From contig NZ_QPJC01000009.1 in the NCBI RefSeq assembly GCF_003337235.1, positions 1 to 64,000 of the forward strand: 64,000 bases of DNA, in the 5' to 3' direction. The notes beneath the pieces are model-generated. The model searched no databases, was not told where the DNA came from, and saw only the letters and a list, made by a program, of their open reading frames with translations. The stretch comes from Halopolyspora algeriensis (GTDB taxonomy: Bacteria > Actinomycetota > Actinomycetes > Mycobacteriales > Pseudonocardiaceae). Positions 1 through 8,999 of the stretch are shown here, in pieces (the first letter of the stretch is position 1; every line of letters begins with the position of its first letter). The position numbers were made by a program, and so were the translations under genes.

Positions 1-118
1 CCGCCACACTGGCAATCCCCTCATCGGCGCAGGCCCGCACCACCCGCACCGCAATCTCACCGCGATTCGCCACCAACACCTTGCGCAATCGCGCAGCCGA
101 ACCACCCGCGGTGCTCAT
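1..118 (-). CDS. biotin carboxylase (acyl-CoA carboxylase alpha subunit), 5' end only
   Basis: Only the first 39 codons lie in the window; the gene runs off the left edge. After a short Ser/Ala/Gly-rich leader the peptide reads [20 protein letters not shown], the invariant start of the biotin carboxylase fold (ATP-grasp N-terminal subdomain) in acetyl-, propionyl- and methylcrotonyl-CoA carboxylases. The enzyme would carboxylate biotin with ATP and bicarbonate in the cytoplasm. The ATG at 116-118 was chosen because the conserved motif starts about 11 residues later. Which acyl-CoA is used cannot be told from this fragment. Confidence 0.85.
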   Translation of the reverse strand, partial: MSTAGGSAARLRKVLVANRGEIAVRVVRACADEGIASVA

Positions 119-239
119 GGCGTTCTGGTCACCGGTCCTCTCGACCAAGGTTCCTCGCTCTCACTCACTGTCGCGGCCACGTGCCGGCACCGATCGTCGA
201 ATACGGTGCGGACGTGGCCTTCCCGGAAACGGCGCCGAA

Positions 240-491
240 CTAGCCGCGTACTCTGCTCTCTTCGCGCGTGGACCGAAGCCAGCGGCTGACACCGGCATGA
301 ACACCGGCCGGCACCGCCTTGCGGGGATCACGGGGGCGACCAAGCGCGGCCTGATAGCACGGGCGGCACACAACACCGATCGGGCGGATGCGCGGTTGAC
401 CATCCGGCAGATACAGCCCGGATTCGGCAATCTCCTGGCACTGTCCTACATGTCCTGCCTGATTGCACAAGCAGCTGCACAGTGAGCCCAT
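240..491 (-). CDS. small cysteine-rich protein of unknown function
   Basis: An 83-residue protein starting at the ATG complementary to 489-491, preceded by a strong ribosome binding site (AGAGGAG, 7 bases away). Its N-terminal half carries C-x-C-x-C, then a further Cys and a C-x-x-C (VCRPCY). That spacing suggests a small zinc ribbon or zinc knuckle, while the tail is basic and Arg-rich. I do not recognise a named family. The excellent ribosome binding site and clustered cysteines argue that it is expressed. The preceding minus-strand frame overlaps it, so the two may be translationally coupled. Confidence 0.55.
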   Translation of the reverse strand: MGSLCSCLCNQAGHVGQCQEIAESGLYLPDGQPRIRPIGVVCRPCYQAALGRPRDPRKAVPAGVHAGVSRWLRSTREESRVRG

Positions 492-831
492 CACAGTTCT
501 CCTCTTCGGCTTCCCCTGCCGTGCACGAACGACCCGGTCGAGGCGGAGCGCTCTTCTCCAGGTCCTCGTCGACCCTTCGTGTCGTGCGCACGGGGCCGCA
601 GGACGAACCCACCGTTGGTGACGCAACCGCACAATGCGCCGCCGGCACCCGCACACCGGTGCTGCATGCCCGAAGAATCGCCTCAGCCACCGCCGCGAAG
701 CTCTTTGCCGGACAGTAGCCGCAACACCCGCGCCCGTCAACATGCAAGTGATTCGACACTAGGTTCTGCCACTGCTCGTAGCTGTCATCACCTGCAGTTT
801 TATTCACTAGGTGAACAATGAATAGGCCCAT
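328..831 (-). CDS. hypothetical protein, possibly frameshifted at its 3' end
   Basis: A minus-strand frame from the ATG at 829-831. Its first ~60 residues look protein-like: a hydrophobic start, then DGRGCCGYCPAKSF followed by an amphipathic stretch, with two close cysteines and a later Cys. It runs far into the downstream small gene (240-491), which is unusual. A TGA in another frame overlaps that gene's ATG (TGATG), so the true gene may have ended there and lost frame. No strong ribosome binding site precedes 831. No family is recognised and the annotation is tentative. Confidence 0.33.
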   Translation of the reverse strand: MGLFIVHLVNKTAGDDSYEQWQNLVSNHLHVDGRGCCGYCPAKSFAAVAEAILRACSTGVRVPAAHCAVASPTVGSSCGPVRTTRRVDEDLEKSAPPRPGRSCTAGEAEEENCDGLTVQLLVQSGRTCRTVPGDCRIRAVSAGWSTAHPPDRCCVPPVLSGRAWSPP

Positions 832-864
832 CTTGCCGCAGTGGTAGCACCACGACCGGAGCGG

Positions 865-2097
865 TCACGAAGTGGCGCCGGACGATACAGGGCCGTCGCT
901 CCACAACCGGGCGGACACGTCGAACAGCAACGACCTTCCGACACCGACGACCGCATCGATGTCGCGCAAAGCTCCGGTTCGAGCCATGTCGTTGGCGACA
1001 GTCAGTGCTCCGTGAACGAGGATGCCCGCGGCCGAATCATCGAGCTCCGGACGGGCCTCACGCAGCAGAGCCACCCACTCGGTCACGTACTCACGCTGAA
1101 TCTGACGCGCCCGGTGACGTTCCGCAGCAGGCAGGTGGTCGACTTCGCCCACCAGGATGTCGATGAACCCGCTCTCGTCGGAAACGAATCCGGCATACAG
1201 CCGCATCAACGCACCGAGCGCGTCGACAGCATCGTGCGCGCCGGCCAACGTCCGTTCGAGCTCGACCTCCAACCACGCCTCCCCTCGCGCGATCACGCTC
1301 GCCAGGAGGTCCTGCTTGCTGGCAAAGTGGCTGTACACGCTCGGACCGGTGATGCCGACCGCGGCACCGATGTCCTCGATGGTCACGGCCGCGTACCCAC
1401 GCTCGGCGAACAGCCGGGTCGCCGCCGACAGCAGCAGCCCGCGCCGGGCGACACGGTGCCGGGCCACGTTCCCCGGCACCGCACCTGCCTCGTTCACCGT
1501 GGAAGGGGCCGCGATCACGGGGCGTTCGATCACCGCCCGCACCATCTCGGCCAGCAGCACCTCGAAATCGGCTCTCGGCAGATCCAGGCGGTGATACGAC
1601 GGGCTGGTCACCGTACTGAACAAGCACCAACCCCGAAAGCGGGCGTCCTCCGCGCTGAGCCCGTCATGATGGGCACGCGTGAGATCGCCGAGCCCCGAAG
1701 CGACACGGCGCAGTGCTTCCTTGAGCTCCTCCCGAGCCTGCCCGGTGACGTTGCGTGCTTCCCGCTGCCAGAGAACCCCGAGCCGGCGATGCTCGAGAGC
1801 CATCGCGGCCAGGCGCACCACCACACGGTCGGCATTCCCGGCATGCACACCATCCAGCAGATCCAGGAACGGGCGCAGCTCACCGAGCACCGCACGCGCC
1901 AGCAGCTGTTGCTTACCGTCGACATGGCGGTACAGCGCCGACGGCCGGACGCCGACCTCCTTGGCGATGTCGCTCATACCGACCTGGGCATAACCCTGCC
2001 GATGGAACAACTCCGACGCTGCCGCCGTGATGAGGTCCCGACGATTGCGCGGCCGCACGGCCCGGCCGGAATCGCTCCCGCTGCTCGTCCTCGCCAC
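865..2097 (-). CDS. tandem TetR-family transcriptional regulator
   Basis: A 410-residue protein holding two complete TetR units in one chain. The first helix-turn-helix lies near residues 15-65 (LITAAASELFHRQGY...VRPSALYRHV) and the second near 225-275 (LLLSAATRLFAERGY...ITGPSVYSHF). Each is followed by an alpha-helical ligand-binding region. The GTG at 2097 is chosen because GAGGACGAGG lies just upstream. An in-frame ATG at 2148 lacks a ribosome binding site, and longer starts run into the tctA terminator and tctA. Double TetR proteins may bind DNA as a pseudo-dimer. The ligand and targets are unknown. The tct operon lies directly upstream, separated by a strong terminator, so co-regulation is not implied. 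Confidence 0.8.
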   Translation of the reverse strand: MARTSSGSDSGRAVRPRNRRDLITAAASELFHRQGYAQVGMSDIAKEVGVRPSALYRHVDGKQQLLARAVLGELRPFLDLLDGVHAGNADRVVVRLAAMALEHRRLGVLWQREARNVTGQAREELKEALRRVASGLGDLTRAHHDGLSAEDARFRGWCLFSTVTSPSYHRLDLPRADFEVLLAEMVRAVIERPVIAAPSTVNEAGAVPGNVARHRVARRGLLLSAATRLFAERGYAAVTIEDIGAAVGITGPSVYSHFASKQDLLASVIARGEAWLEVELERTLAGAHDAVDALGALMRLYAGFVSDESGFIDILVGEVDHLPAAERHRARQIQREYVTEWVALLREARPELDDSAAGILVHGALTVANDMARTGALRDIDAVVGVGRSLLFDVSARLWSDGPVSSGATS

Positions 2098-2213
2098 TAC
2101 CTCGTCCTCTGCTCGATCCACCTCGCGGCAAAGCGTGGCGCCCGGCATTCCGGCGGCCAAGCAGCCCAGTACCGGTCCCCGACGCCGCTCCAGTATCCAC
2201 GGCGACCACCGGC

Positions 2214-2256
2214 GACGGCGGCGCCGAGGGTGCAGCGTGCCCTCGGCGCCGCCGTC
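2214..2256 (-). terminator. terminator hairpin of the tctCBA operon
   Basis: A perfect 17-bp inverted repeat (2214-2230 with 2240-2256) around a 9-base loop, about 65 bases past the tctA stop. It lies between tctA and the TetR start, so it should separate the two transcripts. There is no clear T tract, as is usual in actinomycetes. Confidence 0.75.
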
Positions 2257-2320
2257 CACGGGCTCCTCCCGCACGCCTGCCGCCGGTGTGGTGCCCGACT
2301 CGTTCCGGCCCCGGCTTCCT

Positions 2321-3865
2321 TCAGGGCTCCTCACCGGCCGGGGCCTCGGCACGCTCCTGCGATCCGGTCTGCTCACCGCGGTCGATGCGGCGTCGAAGGA
2401 ACCGGCCGACAACCGGCACCAGCAGCATCAACGCCGCCACACCGAGCAGACCGATCGAGATGGGACTGTCCACAAGTACCGTGTAGTCCCCCTGCGAGAT
2501 CGCAAGCGCCCGTCGCAGCTGCCGCTCCGCGAGCGGGCCCAGGATCACCCCGATGACCGCGGGCGCCAGCGGCACGCCGAAGCGCCGCATGACGGCACCG
2601 AGAGCGCCCAGCACGAACAGCACGACGAGATCGACCAGCTGCGCGTTGACGGCATAGACTCCGAGAGCGGCGAACAGCACGATGCCCGCGTACAGGTAGG
2701 GCCGGGGGATCTTCAGCACGCGCGCCCACACGGGAGCCAGCGGGAGATTGAGCACCAGCAGCATCGCGTTGCCGATGAACATGCTCGCGATGAGTCCCCA
2801 CACCAGGACGGGATCCTTGTCGAACAGCAAGGGTCCCGGTTGCAACCCGTACTGCTGAAAGGCCGCCAGGATGATCGCCGCGGTCGCCGAAGTGGGCAGA
2901 CCGAGAGTCAGCAGCGGCACGAGCACCCCGGTGGCCGACGCGTTGTTGGCGGCTTCCGGACCCGCGACCCCTTCGATCGCGCCGTGCCCGAACTCCTTGC
3001 GGCGCCGGGCGAGCCGCTTTTCGAGGCTGTAGGACAGGAACGTCGGTATCTCCGAGCCACCGGCAGGCAGGGAGCCGAGCGGAAAGCCCAGTACCGTCCC
3101 CCGAAGCCACGGTTTCCAGGAGCGGGCGAGGTCGGAGCGATTCAACCACGGTCGGCCGACGGGGATCACGCCGTGACCCGATTGGCGCAGCCGGGAGGCC
3201 ACCCACAGCGCTTCCCCCACGGCGAAGAGCCCGACCGCCACGATCACCACATCGACACCGTTGAGCAGCTGCGCCACCCCGAAGGTCAACCTCGGTTGGC
3301 CGGTCTGGCTGTCGATGCCGATCAGCCCGATCGTCAGCCCGAGGGCAAGCGAGGCCAGCCCCCGTACCAGCGACCCGCCCAGGACGGCCGAGACGGTGGC
3401 GAAGGCCAGCATCATGAGAGCGAAGAACTCCGCGGGTCCGAAGGACAATGCGATGTCCACAATGCGCGGAGCCGCGAACGCGAGGGCGGCCGTGGCGATG
3501 AGCCCGGCCACGAACGAGCCCAACGCCGCGGTGGCCAGCGCCTGCGCGCCCCGCCCCTTGCGCGCCATCTTGTTGCCTTCGAGCGCGGTCATCATCGAGG
3601 CACTCTCACCGGGCGTGTTGAGCAGGATCGACGTGGTCGAGCCGCCGTACATGCCGCCGTAGTAGATCCCCGCGAACATGATGAACGCGCTGACCGGATC
3701 GAGCGTGAAGGTCACCGGCAGCAGAAGTGCCACGGCCATCGCCGGACCGATCCCGGGAAGCACCCCCACGGCGGTTCCCAGCGTCACCCCGACGAGAGCG
3801 TAGAGCAGGTTCATCGGAGAGATCGCGGTCGCGAACCCCTGCAGCAGCAACTCGAGGGAATCCAC
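2321..3865 (-). CDS. tctA: tripartite tricarboxylate transporter, large membrane subunit TctA
   Basis: A 514-residue integral membrane protein, the usual size for TctA, with about a dozen hydrophobic segments. It shows family signatures near the start ([17 protein letters not shown]) and [22 protein letters not shown], plus the second-half repeat with GLPTSATAA. It forms the channel part of a secondary, ion-coupled solute importer together with TctB and the binding protein TctC. GTG is the start; it follows the TctB stop without any gap (TAGGTG), so the two are translationally coupled. The C-terminus ends in a charged Arg/Glu-rich tail. Substrates of the family are tricarboxylates and other carboxylates. 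Confidence 0.93.
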   Translation of the reverse strand: MDSLELLLQGFATAISPMNLLYALVGVTLGTAVGVLPGIGPAMAVALLLPVTFTLDPVSAFIMFAGIYYGGMYGGSTTSILLNTPGESASMMTALEGNKMARKGRGAQALATAALGSFVAGLIATAALAFAAPRIVDIALSFGPAEFFALMMLAFATVSAVLGGSLVRGLASLALGLTIGLIGIDSQTGQPRLTFGVAQLLNGVDVVIVAVGLFAVGEALWVASRLRQSGHGVIPVGRPWLNRSDLARSWKPWLRGTVLGFPLGSLPAGGSEIPTFLSYSLEKRLARRRKEFGHGAIEGVAGPEAANNASATGVLVPLLTLGLPTSATAAIILAAFQQYGLQPGPLLFDKDPVLVWGLIASMFIGNAMLLVLNLPLAPVWARVLKIPRPYLYAGIVLFAALGVYAVNAQLVDLVVLFVLGALGAVMRRFGVPLAPAVIGVILGPLAERQLRRALAISQGDYTVLVDSPISIGLLGVAALMLLVPVVGRFLRRRIDRGEQTGSQERAEAPAGEEP

Positions 3866-4360
3866 CTACAACACCCCCTCGAACACCCCGGCAGGCAGCG
3901 ATACGCCGAGAAGGTGGGAGAAGACGAGGTAGACGACCGTGGACAGGACGATGGCCACCCCGGCTGCCCGCAGCCATCGGCGGGCGCCGAGAGCGACCGC
4001 GACGCCCCAGAAGAGCACGGCTCCGGCAATCAGCCATCCGGTGATGCGCAGCAGCGCCACATGGGTGAAGAAGGCGGCGCCGACGGAGGCCACCGCTCGC
4101 CAGTCGCTGGGGCGGGACAGGTCGACGTCCTCGCCCGCGTCCGGCTCGCCGTGCCCACCACGCAGCACGTCGATGCCCAGCCAGACACCGATCCCCAGGA
4201 GCACAGCACCCACGACGGTGGGAAAGACCCGGGGCCCCACAACGTTGACCGTTGCCGGTGTTTCGAGCGTCGCCGTGTTGACCAGGACCAGGCCGCCGAT
4301 CAGGACGACCAGCGCGGCCAGACCGAGCTCGGCCCGGCCGCGCAGCCACTCGTTGTTCAT
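3866..4360 (-). CDS. tctB: tripartite tricarboxylate transporter, small membrane subunit TctB
   Basis: A 164-residue protein with four predicted membrane helices (roughly residues 10-27, 42-62, 85-108 and 115-160), the length and topology of TctB. It begins at the ATG at 4358-4360, overlapping the tctC stop by four bases (ATGA), and ends immediately before the tctA GTG. It is expected to sit beside TctA in the membrane; its exact role in the family is not settled. The sequence is weakly conserved, so position in the operon is the main evidence for identity. Confidence 0.88.
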   Translation of the reverse strand: MNNEWLRGRAELGLAALVVLIGGLVLVNTATLETPATVNVVGPRVFPTVVGAVLLGIGVWLGIDVLRGGHGEPDAGEDVDLSRPSDWRAVASVGAAFFTHVALLRITGWLIAGAVLFWGVAVALGARRWLRAAGVAIVLSTVVYLVFSHLLGVSLPAGVFEGVL

Positions 4361-5361
4361 GCCAGGCCCAGATCCTTCAGCACGCTCGTGACCTGCTTGC
4401 GCTCGCCGTCCAGGAAGGCCTTGAACTCCTCACCGGTGGTGAAGCTGTCCTTCCAGTTGTTCTTCTCCAGCGCCTGCTGCCACTGCTCGGTGCCGTGCAT
4501 CTTCTCCACGGCCTGGATCAGCGCCTGTTTTTCGTCCGGCTTCAAACCCGGTGGTGCCACGAAACCGCGCCAGTTCGCCAGCGACAGATCCACCCCGGCC
4601 TGCTTGATGGTGGGGATGTCGATGCCCTCCATCGGCGTGGGGCTGGAGACGGCCAGTGCCCGCAGCTTGCCCGCCTTGATCTGACCGATGTATTCGGCCA
4701 GACCGGAGATGCCCGCATCGACCTTGCCGCCGAGGATGGCGGCCAGCGACTGGCCGCCACCGGAAAAGGCGACGTAGTTGACCTTGGTCGGGTCGACACC
4801 GGCTTTCTGGGCCAGCAGTCCGGCCAGGATCTGGTCCACACCGCCGGCCGAGCCTCCCGCGATCGCCACGCTGCCCGGATCCTTCTTCCAGGCGGCGATG
4901 AGGTCGCCGAGGTTCTTGTACGGGGAGTCCGCGGGCACCACGATGACCTCGTAGGCACTGGTGAGCCGCGCGATCGGGGTGACATCCCGCAGTGTGTGCC
5001 GGGAATCGTTGGTCTGGACCGCGCCGACCATGACCAGCCCGGTCGTCATCAGCAGGTTGCCGTTGCCCCGCTCACCCGCCAGCCGGGAAAGACCGATGGT
5101 GCCGCCCGCGCCGGGCACGTTGAACACCTCGACCGTGTCGGCGACTCCTGCTTTCTCCATCGACTGCTGAGCGGTGCGGGACGTGAGATCCCAGCCCCCA
5201 CCGGGTGATGCGGGCGCCATGATCCGCAGGCGATCGAGCGCTACGCCGCCGGATCCTTCTCCGCTGCCTCCCCCGGCGGCTCCGCCGCAGCCAGCCAGCG
5301 TCAGCGCGAGCGCACACGCTGCCGCGACAAAGGCCGCCGGCCGGGAACGTCTGATACGCAT
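4357..5361 (-). CDS. tctC: tripartite tricarboxylate transporter substrate-binding lipoprotein TctC
   Basis: A 334-residue extracytoplasmic solute receptor of the Bug/TctC family. The start is set at the ATG at 5359-5361, which has GGAGAGGAG just upstream. The longer frame to 5388 would put nine residues before a good lipoprotein signal peptide (basic MRIRRSR, hydrophobic run, lipobox LAGC). A Gly/Ser-rich linker follows the lipidated Cys. The mature part has Bug-family features such as PGGGWDLTSR near the start, GAGGTIGL, and a central GGSAGGVDQ. It should capture a carboxylate outside the membrane and deliver it to TctA/TctB. The divergent sensor kinase suggests induction by the transported acid. 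Confidence 0.92.
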   Translation of the reverse strand: MRIRRSRPAAFVAAACALALTLAGCGGAAGGGSGEGSGGVALDRLRIMAPASPGGGWDLTSRTAQQSMEKAGVADTVEVFNVPGAGGTIGLSRLAGERGNGNLLMTTGLVMVGAVQTNDSRHTLRDVTPIARLTSAYEVIVVPADSPYKNLGDLIAAWKKDPGSVAIAGGSAGGVDQILAGLLAQKAGVDPTKVNYVAFSGGGQSLAAILGGKVDAGISGLAEYIGQIKAGKLRALAVSSPTPMEGIDIPTIKQAGVDLSLANWRGFVAPPGLKPDEKQALIQAVEKMHGTEQWQQALEKNNWKDSFTTGEEFKAFLDGERKQVTSVLKDLGLA

Positions 5362-5462
5362 GAGGCTCCTCTCCTCAGGGCTCTGCACGCCACTGTTTGC
5401 GATGCGCCGGACTCTGCGGCCTCATGCGGCAGCCGTCGACATTGCGGTCATTGGATACGTAA

Positions 5463-5483
5463 AGGTCGTTTTGGTCACGACCT
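5463..5483. promoter_or_regulatory. inverted repeat in the tctC / sensor kinase divergent promoter
   Basis: AGGTCGT and ACGACCT form a perfect 7-bp inverted repeat with a 7-base spacer, about 100 bases upstream of tctC and 50 upstream of the kinase gene. The position suits an operator for the CitB-type response regulator encoded by the second gene to the right. The assignment to that regulator is inference. Confidence 0.4.
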
Positions 5484-5534
5484 CTCCTTGCCGGCCGGCG
5501 GTATCGTGCGGCTCACTCGACTTCGGGAGGAGCA

Positions 5535-7190
5535 GTGCAGCCAGCAGTGGGCCGAGCCGCGCGGCGGTGCCGATTGTCGCTGGCCACGCAGATGCTGATC
5601 GTGCAGCTCGTGATCCTGGCGATCACGGTCGGTGCGGGCGCGGCGGTCACCGTCTACCGCGCCCGCCAGCAGCTCGACCGGTATCACGGTCAGCGCTGTC
5701 TCGCGATCGCGGAGTCCGTCGCCGCCATGCCCGCCATCCGCCACGCGTTCGACGACCCGAAGCCCTCGGCAACCATCCAGCCGATCGCCGAGGCCGTCCG
5801 GCAAGCCTCGGAGGCGACCTTCGTCGTCGTCGCCAACAACCGGGGGATCCGCCATGCCCATCCAGATCCGTGGAAAATCGGCAGGCCGTTGTCCACGGAT
5901 CCGAGTCCGGCGCTCGCCGGGCACACCTACATCGGGGTGCAGACCGGCACGCTCGGCCGCTCCGTGCGCGCCAAGGTTCCGATCTACGGCGATGAAGGCA
6001 CGATCCTCGGCCTGGTCTCGGTGGGCATCCTCACCGAGCACGTCGTCGAGCAGTTGTGGCGCAACGTCCCCGACATCCTCATCTACCTCAGCGGGGCCCT
6101 GCTGCTCGGTGCGAGCGCAGCGGCGCTGCTGGCCCGGCGCGTCAAGCGGCAGACATTCGGACTGGAGCCCGCCGAGATCGGCCGGCTCGTCGAACAGCGG
6201 GAGGCGATGCTGGAAGGTATCCGCGAGGGCGTCATCGGTTTCGACGACCAGCGACGCGTCACCCTCGTCAACGACGAGGCACGTCGCTTGCTCGACCTGC
6301 CGCAACGATGTCTCGGCAGGGAACTGACGGAACTACAGCTGCCCGACCGGCTCGTGGACGTGCTCAGCGGAGCCGCCCACGACCCGGACGAGGTGGTGTT
6401 GCGGCGCGGGCGCGTGCTCGCCCTCAACTGGATGCCCGTCCGGGTCCGTGGTGAGGACACCGGCACGGTGATCACGCTGCGCGATCGCACGGAGTTGGAC
6501 ACGCTGACCCGGGAGCTGGACGGTGCTCGCAGCACCACGGACGCACTGCGAGCTCAGGGACACGAGTTCTTCAACAAACTGCACACCGTGGCGGGCCTCC
6601 TCGAACTCGAGGAGTACGACGAGGCAAAACAGTTCCTCAGTCGCACCACGGCCGCGCACGAGCGCCTCGCCGATCAGGTGTCCGGACGCATCAGCGAACC
6701 CGCGCTGGCCGCTCTGCTCGTGGCGAAGTCGGCAGCAGCCGCCGAGCGCGGCGCGGAACTGCGCATTGCCGAAGGCACCCGCTTCTGCGCCGGCGACGAT
6801 CCGGACGTGTCGGCGCTGCTGACCGTCGTCGGCAATCTCACCGACAACGCGCTGGAAGCACTCGACACGGCCGGCGGCTGGGTGGAGGTCCTGGTGCGGC
6901 GCGGCGACGACGGCACACTCGTGCGGGTCCGCGACTCCGGCCCCGGCGTGGCACCCGAGCTGGCACGGGAAGTGTTCAGCCAGGGCTTCACGACCAAGGT
7001 CGCCCGTTCCGCGGGCAGCCGCGGCCTCGGGCTGGCCCTGACCCGGCAGGCCTGCATACGCCGGGGAGGCTGGGCCGACGTCCACAACGAGGAAGGCGCG
7101 GTGTTCACCGCGTTCCTCCCGCACGCGCGGACCGAGGCACCGTCCGGCGACGGCGCGGACGAGCCGGTGGGTTCGGGGGTGGGTGCATGA
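5535..7190 (+). CDS. CitA/DcuS-type sensor histidine kinase
   Basis: A 551-residue membrane sensor kinase. A transmembrane helix lies near residues 17-40 and a second near 178-200. They enclose a ~135-residue extracytoplasmic PAS-like domain with the family hallmarks RGIRHAHPDP and VRAKVPIYGDEG. A cytoplasmic PAS domain (~210-315) follows. The H box is GHEFFNKLH with phosphorylated His343, the form seen in CitA/DcuS/DctB-like kinases. The N box is NLTDNALEAL, with Gly-rich ATP-lid motifs after it. It should sense an external carboxylate and phosphorylate the regulator encoded next, whose ATG overlaps this gene's stop. Divergence from tctCBA makes control of that transporter likely. Confidence 0.9.
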   Translation: MQPAVGRAARRCRLSLATQMLIVQLVILAITVGAGAAVTVYRARQQLDRYHGQRCLAIAESVAAMPAIRHAFDDPKPSATIQPIAEAVRQASEATFVVVANNRGIRHAHPDPWKIGRPLSTDPSPALAGHTYIGVQTGTLGRSVRAKVPIYGDEGTILGLVSVGILTEHVVEQLWRNVPDILIYLSGALLLGASAAALLARRVKRQTFGLEPAEIGRLVEQREAMLEGIREGVIGFDDQRRVTLVNDEARRLLDLPQRCLGRELTELQLPDRLVDVLSGAAHDPDEVVLRRGRVLALNWMPVRVRGEDTGTVITLRDRTELDTLTRELDGARSTTDALRAQGHEFFNKLHTVAGLLELEEYDEAKQFLSRTTAAHERLADQVSGRISEPALAALLVAKSAAAAERGAELRIAEGTRFCAGDDPDVSALLTVVGNLTDNALEALDTAGGWVEVLVRRGDDGTLVRVRDSGPGVAPELAREVFSQGFTTKVARSAGSRGLGLALTRQACIRRGGWADVHNEEGAVFTAFLPHARTEAPSGDGADEPVGSGVGA

Positions 7191-7870
7191 TCCGGGTCCT
7201 CGTCGTCGACGACGACTTCATGGTCGCCCGCGTGAACCGCGATTACGTCGAACGCGTGCCGGGTTTCACGGTGGTGGGCGAAGCACATACCGGAACGGCC
7301 GCCCTGGACGCTGTCGAGAGGCTGCGTCCGGATCTCGTGCTGCTGGACATCTACCTGCCCGATCTCTCCGGGCTCGAGGTACTGCGGCGGCTGCGTACGC
7401 ATCAGCGTGTGCCGGTTGATGTGCTGGCGGTGACGGCGGCGCGAGGTGTCGATGCCGTCCGCGAGGCGATGCAGGGCGGCGTGGTGCACTACCTGATCAA
7501 GCCCTTCACCTTCGCCGCACTGCGCGAACGGCTCGATCGGTACGCCGATGCCCGCCGCCGGCTGGAGCACACCGGTGAAGCCGGCCAGGACGAGGTGGAT
7601 CAGCTGTTCGGCTCGCTGCACGCACCCGGGAATCGTCCGCTGCCCAAAGGGCTGTCCGCGGCGACCTGCGATGTCGTCGCCGGCGTCCTCGACGACGCCG
7701 GCGACGAGCTGTCCGCGGCCGCAACCGCGGCGCGCGCCGGTCTGTCCCGGGTGAGCGCACGCCGCTATCTGGAATACCTCGTCGACACCGGCCGGGCTCA
7801 GCTGCGGCTGCAGTACGGCGGCGCCGGACGCCCGGAGCATCGCTACCGCACCACCTCCGAGGAGTCCTAG
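7187..7870 (+). CDS. CitB/DcuR-type response regulator
   Basis: A 227-residue response regulator. The receiver domain occupies residues 1-120 with the acidic pocket (VVDDD) and phospho-acceptor Asp54 in LLDIYLPD; Lys in the VHYLIKPF motif completes the site. The C-terminal part holds a helix-turn-helix of the CitB type (SRVSARRYLEYL near residues 186-197). The ATG overlaps the stop of the kinase gene by four bases. It is predicted to activate the divergent tctCBA operon when its carboxylate ligand is present outside the cell. Confidence 0.9.
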   Translation: MIRVLVVDDDFMVARVNRDYVERVPGFTVVGEAHTGTAALDAVERLRPDLVLLDIYLPDLSGLEVLRRLRTHQRVPVDVLAVTAARGVDAVREAMQGGVVHYLIKPFTFAALRERLDRYADARRRLEHTGEAGQDEVDQLFGSLHAPGNRPLPKGLSAATCDVVAGVLDDAGDELSAAATAARAGLSRVSARRYLEYLVDTGRAQLRLQYGGAGRPEHRYRTTSEES

Positions 7871-7951
7871 ACGGGTGGAACTGCGCGCCTCAACCGGCAG
7901 AATGACACCCCCTGCGACCGGTCGGCCCACAACGGCGGGAAGAGGACGACG

Positions 7952-8860
7952 ATGCCGGAGAACACCTTCCATCCCGATCTGCGCCTCGCACGGTTCCTGC
8001 CGAGCGCGGCGGTTGGCCCGCGCAGCCTGCCCGTGATTCGCAAGCTCACGAAGTTCGTCCGGGGCGACGCACGGTCGAATGCGCAGGTCGTACCGGTCGA
8101 CGCGAACGTGTCGGTGCGTGTGTTCCGGCCTGCCTCGGCCCGGCGTCCTGCACCGGGGCTGCTGTGGATCCACGGCGGTGGGTACGTCCTCGGCACCGCC
8201 GCGATGGAGGACCGCCGCTGCCGCCACTTCGCCAACCGGCTGGGCGCCGTGGTGGCCTCGGTGGAATACCGGCTGGCCCCGGAGCACCCGTTCCCGGCGC
8301 CGCTGGAGGACTGCTACGCCGGGCTGCGCTGGCTGGCCGAGCAGCCCGGCATCGACCCGGCGCGCATCGCGATCGGTGGTGAAAGTGCCAGCGGTGGTCT
8401 GGCCGCCGCGCTGGCGCTGCTGGCCAAGGAACGCGATGAGGTGCACCCGGTGCTGCAACTGCTGTCGTATCCGATGCTGGACGACCGGACCACGGCACGC
8501 ACCGACATCGACCCACGTCGGCTGCGCGTGTGGAACCAGAACAGCAACCGCTTCGGGTGGCGCGCCTACCTCGGTCCGGCGGCCAACGGCGATGTGCCAC
8601 CGTTGGCCGCACCGGCCCGATACACCGATCTCTCCGGACTGCCGCCGGCCTGGCTCGGCGTCGGTACCAACGACCTGTTCCACGACGAGGACCTCACCTA
8701 CGCCGAGCGGCTGCAGCACGCCGGCGTGCCGTGCACGCTGCACGTGGTGCCCGGCGCCTACCACGGCTTCGATGCCGTCGAAGCCAAGGCGGGTGTCTCC
8801 CGCGAGTTCCTGCGGGCGAAGGTGACCGCGCTGGACGAGGCGCTCAACGGCGGCGGATGA
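7952..8860 (+). CDS. alpha/beta hydrolase, hormone-sensitive-lipase family esterase
   Basis: A 302-residue cytoplasmic esterase of the HSL (family IV) group. The oxyanion motif HGGG is at residues 74-77. The nucleophile elbow is GESASGG, a slight variant of GDSAGG, with Ser145. The catalytic Asp lies in GTNDLFHDED and the His in AYHGFD near residue 272. Length matches the family. Substrates are likely short-chain carboxyl esters. It stands alone between the response regulator and a convergent desaturase gene, so context gives no further clue. Confidence 0.88.
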   Translation: MPENTFHPDLRLARFLPSAAVGPRSLPVIRKLTKFVRGDARSNAQVVPVDANVSVRVFRPASARRPAPGLLWIHGGGYVLGTAAMEDRRCRHFANRLGAVVASVEYRLAPEHPFPAPLEDCYAGLRWLAEQPGIDPARIAIGGESASGGLAAALALLAKERDEVHPVLQLLSYPMLDDRTTARTDIDPRRLRVWNQNSNRFGWRAYLGPAANGDVPPLAAPARYTDLSGLPPAWLGVGTNDLFHDEDLTYAERLQHAGVPCTLHVVPGAYHGFDAVEAKAGVSREFLRAKVTALDEALNGGG

Positions 8861-8999
8861 TCGACGAGTAGTGCACGAACACGAACTCGGGAAATCCCGA
8901 GGAACCGCTCCGCACAACCCCACCGATAGTCCCCACGCCCAGCACGCTTGCCGACGGGGTCGATAGCCGTGCGGTGGGCCCACTCGCTCACGAGCGCGG

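Noticed and set aside
841-2556. A 571-codon plus-strand open frame opposite the TetR gene
   Set aside because: It is the antisense shadow of a GC-rich gene; the translation is low-complexity Arg/Pro/His sequence with no motif, while the minus strand gives two clear TetR domains.
2027-4684. An 885-codon plus-strand open frame across the tct operon
   Set aside because: It is antisense to tctA, tctB and part of tctC, all of which have strong family motifs and start/stop coupling. The translation is rich in Arg, Gln and His without domain features.
6674-8983. A 769-codon minus-strand frame opposite the sensor kinase, regulator and esterase
   Set aside because: It spans three well-supported genes on the other strand and has no recognisable domain.
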